Shown here one piece after another: positions 15,396 to 20,525 of a stretch of 20,525 nt of DNA. This DNA comes from an uncultured Rikenella sp. (GTDB taxonomy: Bacteria > Bacteroidota > Bacteroidia > Bacteroidales > Rikenellaceae): the NCBI RefSeq assembly GCF_910577125.1, contig NZ_CAJTMN010000034.1, forward strand, positions 1-20,525, given 5' to 3'. The notes under the pieces were generated by a model, which made no database searches, was not told the origin of the DNA, and saw only the letters and a list, made by a program, of their open reading frames with translations. The position numbers were made by a program, and so were the translations under genes. The number at the start of each line of letters is the position of its first letter. Within the stretch, counting starts at the first letter, position 1.

Positions 15396-15470
15396 GTCGC
15401 CCGCCCGCCAAAAGAGGGATTTCGCTCGTTTTGCGACGAGCAAAATCGAGATGAAATCCCAGCGGGCGAC
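15396..15470 (+). repeat. Nested-hairpin repeat element, copy 6
   Basis: Outer GTCGCCCGC (15396-15404) with GCGGGCGAC (15462-15470); middle GGGATTTC (15416-15423) with GAAATCCC (15453-15460); inner CTCGTTTTGC (15425-15434) with GCAAAATCGAG (15440-15450) with one bulge. It is nearly identical to copy 1. Confidence 0.7.
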
Positions 15471-15491
15471 TCAAAAACGCATTAACAAGCC

Positions 15492-15568
15492 CGCGCGCCG
15501 CCGCCTTAATAAGGCGATCCAACTGTTTCGGCGACAAGCCGAAATAGAATGAATCGCCCAGGCGCGCG
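15492..15568 (+). repeat. Nested-hairpin repeat element, copy 7
   Basis: Outer CGCGCGCC (15492-15499) with GGCGCGCG (15561-15568); middle GGCGATCC (15513-15520) with GAATCGCC (15551-15558), one mismatch; inner CTGTTTCGGC (15523-15532) with GCCGAAATAG (15538-15547), one wobble. It corresponds to copy 2. Confidence 0.7.
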
Positions 15569-15805
15569 AATAAAGAATTGGGATAGAGGCTGCCGCAGCG
15601 AAACGTAAGTTTCGCCCGTCCACGCACCCACAGGGTGTTTTGTTAGGGTTCTCTTCGCTTTACCAAGTGGGGCCCGCGCGGCCCGAGGACAATTCCGTCC
15701 TGTTGGGGTAGAGGCGACCTTAGCGATGCGCAAGCATCGCTCTGTCCCGCCGGGGTCACCCGGACGCCGCCCGCGAAGGGCAGTTCCGTCCGGCTCGAAG
15801 CTCGA

Positions 15806-15885
15806 CCGTCGCTCGCCCCGCTTAAAGAGGAATTTCACTCGTTTTGCGGTGAGCAAAATCGAGATGAAATCCCAGCGGGCGACGG
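15806..15885 (+). repeat. Nested-hairpin repeat element, copy 8
   Basis: Outer 11-bp CCGTCGCTCGC (15806-15816) with GCGGGCGACGG (15875-15885), one G-T wobble; middle GGAATTTC (15829-15836) with GAAATCCC (15866-15873), one mismatch; inner CTCGTTTTGC with GCAAAATCGAG as in copies 1 and 6. Confidence 0.7.
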
Positions 15886-15902
15886 CTGCGAGAAAGTCAG
15901 CC

Positions 15903-15978
15903 CCGCGCGCGACTGCTGGAGAAGGAAATCATTCAAACGCGTGGTGCGCGTTTGAATAAGATTTCCGCCAGCGCGCGG
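15903..15978 (+). repeat. Nested-hairpin repeat element, copy 9
   Basis: Outer CCGCGCGC (15903-15910) with GCGCGCGG (15971-15978); middle GGAAATC (15924-15930) with GATTTCC (15960-15966); inner 11-bp ATTCAAACGCG (15931-15941) with CGCGTTTGAAT (15947-15957). Two unpaired A on the 3' side match copy 3, although the inner stem sequence is quite different. Confidence 0.75.
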
Positions 15979-16182
15979 CCGCAGCGGAGCCGCAGTAAGG
16001 CGGACACAGAGCGGTGCTTTGGACTGAACTGGTGCGACCCGCAGGGTCGCGCAGTCCGACGCCCCGGCAGGCGGAGGGCTGCAACTCGACGGAGCTCGTG
16101 CCCCCTCCGTTGGCGCCGGACTGCTACGGGCGTTACGAAATGTATTTTGAGAATGAATAGCGCGATTCCGCGAGGAATCGCC

Positions 16183-16229
16183 GGGCTTGCGCGCTGGGCC
16201 TTCGGCCCACCCCCGGAGCGCGCAGCCCG
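16183..16229. repeat. Nested hairpin in block B
   Basis: GGGCT-TGCGCGCT on the left pairs with AGCGCGCA-GCCC on the right; inside, GGGCC pairs with GGCCC around a TTC loop, with ACCCCCGG unpaired only on the 3' side. Confidence 0.6.
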
Positions 16230-16276
16230 AACCCGACAGATGGCTTGGCCAAACTTTTGCGGTTCGCAAAACCGCC

Positions 16277-16327
16277 GGCCTTGTCGCCCAAGCCGCGTAG
16301 CGGCTTCGGAGGGATGGGCGACAGGCC
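16277..16327. repeat. Nested hairpin in block B
   Basis: Outer GGCC and TGTCGCCC (16277-16289) pair with GGGCGACA and GGCC (16316-16327); inner AAGCCGC (16290-16296) pairs with GCGGCTT (16300-16306) around GTA. Nine bases (16307-16315) are unpaired on the 3' side only. Confidence 0.65.
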
Positions 16328-16427
16328 GAATGGGCTGAAGATGGGGCGGAACTGTTGGCCGTGGGTGAGGTGGAATTCTTGCGGTTCGAAGAACCGCACG
16401 GGCCGGAACCTGCGAGGCCCCCATAAA

Positions 16428-16626
16428 CCCCGCCCCGGGCTGCCGCACCACCTACTCGGGCGATCCGGTGAGTGTCGGCTACGAAGGTTCAGTCTGGTCG
16501 TACACATCCAACAATGCGGGAAACCACTACCGCAGCGTATACCTGCTGTTCGACGTACCGAGACTCGATCCAGTCTTTGCATACTATCGTGGCTACGGTT
16601 TTCCGTTGCGTTGCCTCTCGGAATAA
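16428..16626 (+). pseudogene. Cassette 5, FISUMP-like C-terminal fragment (65 aa)
   Basis: The frame from 16429 gives 65 residues: PAPGCRTTYSGDPVSVGYEG, then SVWSYTSNNAGNHYRSVYLLF, ending YRGYGFPLRCLSE with TAA at 16624-16626. NHYRSVYLLF aligns with DHYRGMYLIF of cassette 6 and DRYLGMYLYF of cassette 2, a sub-group different from cassettes 1, 3 and 4. Confidence 0.7.
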
Positions 16627-16638
16627 ACGGAAGACACA

Positions 16639-16837
16639 CCCCGCCCCGGGCTTCCGCTACTACACCTCGGGCGAGCCGGGCGGCGTCGGCACCTACGGCT
16701 ATAGCTGGTCGTCCTCGTCCGACAATTCGGGCGACCACTACCGTGGCATGTACTTGATTTTCTCCGTGGCGACCCTCAATCCCAGCAACGCGAGCTTCCG
16801 GGGCCACGGTCTTCAGTTGCGTTGCCTCTCGGAATAA
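16639..16837 (+). pseudogene. Cassette 6, FISUMP-like C-terminal fragment (65 aa)
   Basis: The frame from 16640 gives 65 residues: PAPGFRYYTSGEPGGVGTYG, YSWSSSSDNSGDHYRGMYLI, ending FRGHGLQLRCLSE with TAA at 16835-16837. It is the copy closest to what I recall as a typical FISUMP C-terminus. The 48 bp after it resemble those after cassette 4. Confidence 0.7.
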
Positions 16838-16973
16838 ACAGAGCCGAGAGACACTCGAAAGCTGGCAGCCTCTACCCGAAAAACTACTCCGACAAAAGAT
16901 CGCCCCCGGAACCAGCCATACCCGCACCTCCACATCAGCCCCACCCACGCACCGCTATCCCCGTCTTTTTTCG

Positions 16974-16981
16974 TATCTTTG
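16974..16981 (+). promoter_or_regulatory. Putative -7 box of the suf operon
   Basis: TATCTTTG is a full match to the Bacteroidetes -7 element. No clear TTTG is seen 19-21 bases upstream. The ATG of sufB follows after 82 bases, leaving a leader with a weak GGAGAGC/GCTTCTCC pairing around 17017-17047 that may or may not form. Confidence 0.55.
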
Positions 16982-17063
16982 CCGTATTCCACCGAAAAAC
17001 GGTATTTTGTTTGCAGAGGAGAGCCCCTAAAGCGAGTGCTTCTCCCCTCGCCTCCCGAAAGAC

Positions 17064-18509
17064 ATGGAAGAAAGAGAGATTATCAAAAACGCCGCCCAAG
17101 GCGACTATAAATACGGCTTCACCACCGACCTCGCCACCGAGACCATCGGCAAAGGGCTCGACGAAGCCACCATCCGGCGCATCTCCGCCCTGAAAGAAGA
17201 GCCCGAATGGCTGCTCGACTTCCGGCTCCGCGCATTCCGGAAGTGGCAGACCATGACCATGCCCGACTGGGCCCATCTGGAGATCCCGCCCATCGACTAT
17301 CAGGAGATCATCTACTACGCCGCCCCCAAGAAAGAGAAGAAGCTCAAGAGCAGCATGGACGAAGTCGATCCCGAGCTGCGCGCCACCTTCGAGAAACTCG
17401 GCATCCCCCTCGACGAGCAGAAAGCCTTGGCAGGGGTCGCCGTGGATGCCGTCATCGACTCCGTGTCGGTGAAGACCACCTTCCAGGAGACCTTGGCCGA
17501 AAAAGGGATCATCTTCTGCTCCTTTTCCGAAGCCGTGCGGAACCATCCCGAACTCGTACAGAAATACTTAGGCACCGTCGTGCCCTATACCGACAACTTT
17601 TTCGCCGCCCTGAACTCCGCCGTGTTCTCCGACGGCTCCTTCTGCTACATCCCGAAGGGAGTACGGTGTCCGATGGAGCTTTCGACCTACTTCCGGATCA
17701 ACGCCGCCGGCACCGGGCAGTTCGAACGGACACTGATCGTGGCAGATGAGAACGCCTATGTCAGCTATTTGGAGGGGTGCACCGCACCGATCCGGGATGA
17801 GAACCAGCTCCATGCGGCGATCGTGGAGATCATCGTCGAACGGGACGCCGAAGTGAAATACTCCACCGTCCAGAACTGGTACCCGGGGGATAAGGAGGGA
17901 CGGGGCGGCGTCTTCAACTTCGTGACCAAACGCGGGATTTGCCGCGGAGAGAATGCCAAACTCAGCTGGACACAGGTCGAGACCGGTTCAGCTATTACCT
18001 GGAAATACCCCTCCTGCATTTTGGCGGGGGATAACAGTGTCGGGGAATTCTACTCCGTCGCCCTGACAGGGAACCACCAGCAGGCAGATACCGGGACCAA
18101 GATGATCCACCTCGGACGGAACAGCAGGAGCCGGATTGTCAGCAAAGGGATTTCGGCAGGCTTTTCGCAGAACTCCTACCGTGGCCTCGTGCGCGTGGCC
18201 AAGACCGCGACCGGCTGTCGCAACTACTCACAGTGCGACTCCTTGCTCATCGGAGACAAGTGCGGGGCACACACCTTCCCCTATATCGAGTGCGGCAACG
18301 ACACCGCCACCCTCGAACACGAAGCCACCACCTCCAAGATCAGCGAAGAACAGCTCTTCTACTGCAACCAGCGCGGGATTTCGACCGAAGAGGCCGTGGG
18401 CCTGATCGTCAATGGCTACGCCCGCGAAGTGCTCAACCAGCTGCCCATGGAATTCGCCGTCGAAGCGCAAAAACTCCTCGCCTTGTCTTTGGAAGGGAGC
18501 GTAGGCTAA
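17064..18509 (+). CDS. sufB: Fe-S cluster assembly scaffold SufB
   Basis: SufB is the scaffold subunit of the SufBCD complex, which builds iron-sulfur clusters in the cytoplasm. The 481-residue protein starts MEEREIIKNAAQGDYKYGF and has the family segments FSEAVRNHPELVQKYLG, YIPKGVRCPMELSTYFRIN, YLEGCTAP and the C-terminal CDSLLIGDKCGAHTFPYIEC...LEHEATTSKISEEQLFYCNQRG. C400 and E429 are at the spacing of the cluster-building C405 and E434 of E. coli SufB. A -7 box lies 82 bases upstream and sufC starts 38 bases downstream. No sufR/iscR-type regulator or SufS/SufU gene is within the window. Confidence 0.95.
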   Translation: MEEREIIKNAAQGDYKYGFTTDLATETIGKGLDEATIRRISALKEEPEWLLDFRLRAFRKWQTMTMPDWAHLEIPPIDYQEIIYYAAPKKEKKLKSSMDEVDPELRATFEKLGIPLDEQKALAGVAVDAVIDSVSVKTTFQETLAEKGIIFCSFSEAVRNHPELVQKYLGTVVPYTDNFFAALNSAVFSDGSFCYIPKGVRCPMELSTYFRINAAGTGQFERTLIVADENAYVSYLEGCTAPIRDENQLHAAIVEIIVERDAEVKYSTVQNWYPGDKEGRGGVFNFVTKRGICRGENAKLSWTQVETGSAITWKYPSCILAGDNSVGEFYSVALTGNHQQADTGTKMIHLGRNSRSRIVSKGISAGFSQNSYRGLVRVAKTATGCRNYSQCDSLLIGDKCGAHTFPYIECGNDTATLEHEATTSKISEEQLFYCNQRGISTEEAVGLIVNGYAREVLNQLPMEFAVEAQKLLALSLEGSVG

Positions 18510-18547
18510 CCCATCGTCTTACACAGCATAAACACCAGACACGCCAT

Positions 18548-19327
18548 ATGAGCCAGAATATATTAGAGATCAGGAATCTGCACGCCACCGTCGCCGACGA
18601 AGGCAAAGAGATTCTGCGCGGCATCGACCTGACCGTAGGTGCCGGAGAGGTACACGCCATCATGGGGCCCAACGGAGCCGGGAAATCGACCCTCGGCTCC
18701 GTGCTGGCCGGCAACGAGCGGTTCGCCGTGACCGGCGGCAGCGTCACTTTTCTCGGCCAGAATCTGCTGGAGATGAGCATCGAAGAACGCGCCGCGCTGG
18801 GGCTGTTCCTCGGGTTCCAGTACCCCGTCGAGATTCCCGGCGTTTCGATGGCCTCCTTCCTGCGGCTCGCCATCAACCAGCAGCGCGCCGCCCGCGGCGA
18901 AGAGCCGATCGGCTCCGGAGACTTCCTGCGCCTGATGCGCGAGAAGAGCGAAATCGTCGAACTCGGCGACAAACTGATGAACCGCGCCGTGAACGTCGGC
19001 TTCTCGGGCGGCGAAAAGAAGCGGAACGAGATCTTCCAGATGGCCATGCTCGAACCGAAGCTCGCCGTGCTGGACGAGACCGACAGCGGTCTCGACATCG
19101 ACGCCCTGCGCGTGGTGGCCACCGGCGTGGCCAAGCTCAAACGGCCCGACAACGCCACGATCGTTATCACTCACTATCAGCGGCTTTTGGATTATATCGT
19201 GCCGGATTACGTACACGTGCTCTACCACGGAAAAATCATCTACTCGGCCGGCAAAGAGTTGGCCCGGGAGCTCGAAGAACGCGGCTACGACTGGGTCATC
19301 CGCGAATACGGCGACAAAGAGGAATAG
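18548..19327 (+). CDS. sufC: Fe-S cluster assembly ATPase SufC
   Basis: SufC is the ABC-type ATPase that drives conformational change of SufB-SufD during cluster assembly; it is soluble. The 259-residue product starts MSQNILEIRNLHATV at the ATG at 18548; longer readings upstream run through the sufB end and have no support. Walker A is GPNGAGKST (40-48), the signature is FSGGEKKRNEI (152-162, the SufC-specific form), Walker B is LAVLDETDSGLDID (172-185) and the H-loop is ITHYQRLL. It lies between sufB and sufD, with only 7 bases to the latter. Confidence 0.95.
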   Translation: MSQNILEIRNLHATVADEGKEILRGIDLTVGAGEVHAIMGPNGAGKSTLGSVLAGNERFAVTGGSVTFLGQNLLEMSIEERAALGLFLGFQYPVEIPGVSMASFLRLAINQQRAARGEEPIGSGDFLRLMREKSEIVELGDKLMNRAVNVGFSGGEKKRNEIFQMAMLEPKLAVLDETDSGLDIDALRVVATGVAKLKRPDNATIVITHYQRLLDYIVPDYVHVLYHGKIIYSAGKELARELEERGYDWVIREYGDKEE

Positions 19328-19334
19328 GAGCCCT

Positions 19335-20441
19335 ATGGAGAGGATACTGAAAGAACGTTACAAATACACCCCGCTGGGCGAATTTTTCGATTCCGCGACG
19401 GGCACTTTGGGGAGGGATTTGTCTGCGGCCCGGGCCGACATCTCGATCGAAGCCGACACCGCCCTGTGCCGGATCGAGCCGCTCCCCGCGTCGACATTGC
19501 GGGAGGCAGCCGAACGGTCGCCCCATCCGGGGCTGGCCATCGACCCCCTGCTGCTCGACAACCTCGGCACCGACATGCGACAAGTGCAGGGGGTACAGAT
19601 CGACATCCCCGCCGGATGCGAGACCAACGGCATTCTGTATATCCACCTGCGCTACCCCTCTCCGGCCCAGGGAGGCGGGCAAAAATACGTACAGCGCCAC
19701 CGGATCCGGGCCGGACGCAACAGCCGCGTGCGGGTGGTTATCTATCACCATGCGTGCGAATCGGCCGACGCGCTGATCGACAGCGCCCTGCTGCTCGAAG
19801 CGGAGGCGGGAGCTTCGGTCGAGCTGTTCGAAGTGGCTGAAACCCGGGCCACCTATTTCGCCACCGTGCTGACCTCGATCGAACGGGACGCCGGCATCAA
19901 AGCCACCACCATCGATCTGGACAACCGCCTCCTGCGGCGCAACCAGTTCGTGACCCTCTCCGAGACGGGCGCCTCCTGCGAGCTCGAAGGGGCTTACCTG
20001 ACGGCGGGGAATCAGCTGGCCGACAACTACATCCGGATGCACCACGCCTCGGCGCACTGCCGCAGCAACCAGCTCTTCAAAGGGGTGGCCGAAGACGATT
20101 CGCGGGGGGCTTTTACGGGTCATATCTACGTCGCGCCGGACGCCCAGCAGACGGTCGCTTTGCAGGAGAACCACAACATCGTCCTGAGCGACCGGGCCCG
20201 AATCGGCACCCGACCCCAGCTGGAAATCTATGCCGACGACGTGAAATGCAACCACGGCGCGACGGTCGGCCGGCTCGATCCGGAGGCGATCTATTACATG
20301 CGCCAGCGGGGTATCGCGCTCGAAGCGGCAAAACGGCTCCAAATCGAGGGCTTCATCCGCGAAATCATCGACCACACGCGTCTCGACGATCTGGAACACT
20401 TGCTCCACGACAAAGTCGCCAAACGCCTCCTGCATATTTAA
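19335..20441 (+). CDS. sufD: Fe-S cluster assembly protein SufD
   Basis: SufD is the SufB paralogue that completes the SufBC2D complex and assists iron entry. The 368-residue sequence is shorter than the roughly 420-residue E. coli protein, mainly at the N-terminus. It has a central beta-helix region and the diagnostic C-terminal ADDVKCNHGATVGRLDPEAI with C305 and H307 equivalent to E. coli C358 and H360, followed by YYMRQRGIALEAAKRLQIEG. It follows sufC by 7 bases. In many Bacteroidetes sufS follows; here the inverted repeat sequence begins about 35 bases after the stop, so the operon may end here. Confidence 0.93.
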   Translation: MERILKERYKYTPLGEFFDSATGTLGRDLSAARADISIEADTALCRIEPLPASTLREAAERSPHPGLAIDPLLLDNLGTDMRQVQGVQIDIPAGCETNGILYIHLRYPSPAQGGGQKYVQRHRIRAGRNSRVRVVIYHHACESADALIDSALLLEAEAGASVELFEVAETRATYFATVLTSIERDAGIKATTIDLDNRLLRRNQFVTLSETGASCELEGAYLTAGNQLADNYIRMHHASAHCRSNQLFKGVAEDDSRGAFTGHIYVAPDAQQTVALQENHNIVLSDRARIGTRPQLEIYADDVKCNHGATVGRLDPEAIYYMRQRGIALEAAKRLQIEGFIREIIDHTRLDDLEHLLHDKVAKRLLHI

Positions 20442-20475
20442 CTGTTCGTTTATTCGTGTCTACCCGCAGAGAACC

Positions 20476-20525
20476 GTACCTTTTCTGAAGAAAAGGTACC
20501 CAAAAGACTTTTAGTTAGCTACGCT
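20476..20525 (-). repeat. Start of an inverted structured repeat block (partial)
   Basis: Read on the minus strand, this is the entry module of block A: AGCGTAGCT, AAAAGTCTTTTGG, then the 11-bp hairpin GTACCTTTTCT/AGAAAAGGTAC with loop TC. Apart from a few bases near TAGCTAAC it matches 10175-10224. The block runs beyond the window edge. Confidence 0.75.

Larger units (their letters stand above)
15291..16427. repeat. Structured repeat block B (gene-free)
   Basis: No supported gene. The first half (to about 15980) is built from the same modules as block A, in a different order: entry module with GGCGTAGCGTAGCT (15317-15330), variable hairpin, four nested-hairpin elements, GTAGAGG-type modules and the GTTAGGGTTCTCTTCGC module (15642-15658). 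The second half (about 15980-16427) is a chain of other hairpins: GCGACCC/GGGTCGC at 16034-16050, GCGATTCC/GGAATCGC at 16162-16181, nested ones at 16183-16229 and 16277-16327, and TGCGGTTC/GAACCGCA at 16380-16398. Cassette group II starts exactly at its right edge. Confidence 0.75.
16428..16837 (+). repeat. Tandem array II: two 3' gene-fragment cassettes
   Basis: Two more copies of the cassette repeat, each with the same 14-bp start and 24-bp end as array I, separated by 12-13 bp. The array sits between repeat block B and the sufB promoter, in the same direction as sufB, but stops are present at 16624 and 16835 and no promoter or start codon precedes it. Confidence 0.8.

Noticed and set aside
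15343..16451. Short open frames in block B, including one of 172 codons on the minus strand
   Set aside because: Same reason: they consist of palindromic repeat sequence and show no protein family or start signal.
17017..17047. Leader attenuator or riboswitch before sufB
   Set aside because: Only a 7-8 bp imperfect pairing is visible and no known riboswitch core could be recognised.
20476..20499. Terminator of the suf operon
   Set aside because: The hairpin is perfect but followed by CCAAAAG and not by a T-tract, and it is part of the repeat module found elsewhere.

Overview
The window looks like the chromosome of a GC-rich member of the Bacteroidales, most likely Alistipes or another Rikenellaceae. 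This is an inference from gene content (Na+-translocating NADH:quinone reductase operon, long Bacteroidetes-type PurM, GyrA followed by a secreted TPR protein, SufBCD), from -7 boxes of the Bacteroidetes TAnnTTTG type, and from base composition. All twelve recognisable protein genes are housekeeping genes. The unusual material lies between them.

Layout. 1-85 is the end of an interspersed repeat. 86-902 is a tandem array of four promoterless 3' gene fragments (cassettes 1-4). 970-2535 (minus) is a TPR-like protein of unknown role, divergent from purM (2672-3898). nqrA-F follow on the plus strand (3936-10008) and end at a strong hairpin. 10135-11098 is a gene-free block of structured repeats. 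gyrA (11317-13839) and an exported TPR protein (13867-15189) follow and end at a rho-independent terminator. 15291-16427 is a second structured-repeat block. 16428-16837 holds two more cassettes (5-6). sufB, sufC and sufD (17064-20441) have their own promoter. The same repeat family begins again, inverted, at about 20476 and runs off the window.

The most interesting content is the cassettes and the repeats beside them. Each cassette encodes the last 61 or 65 residues of one protein domain (PAPG(Y/F/C) ... W-S ... LRCLSE-stop). It resembles the C-terminus of the FISUMP/DUF1566-like surface domain common in Bacteroidetes. The first 14 bp and last 24 bp are identical in all six copies, while the middle is highly diverged yet open. 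None has a start codon or promoter. This is the architecture expected of silent donor cassettes for recombinational variation of an expressed gene elsewhere. That role is inferred; no expressed copy, recombinase or reverse transcriptase is in the window.

The repeat blocks are mosaics of small modules. At least nine copies of a 73-80 bp nested-hairpin element occur. Their stems change sequence between copies but stay paired, so structure appears to be conserved over sequence. Blocks lie downstream of the nqr, gyrA-TPR and suf operons, and both cassette groups sit at the right-hand edge of repeat sequence.
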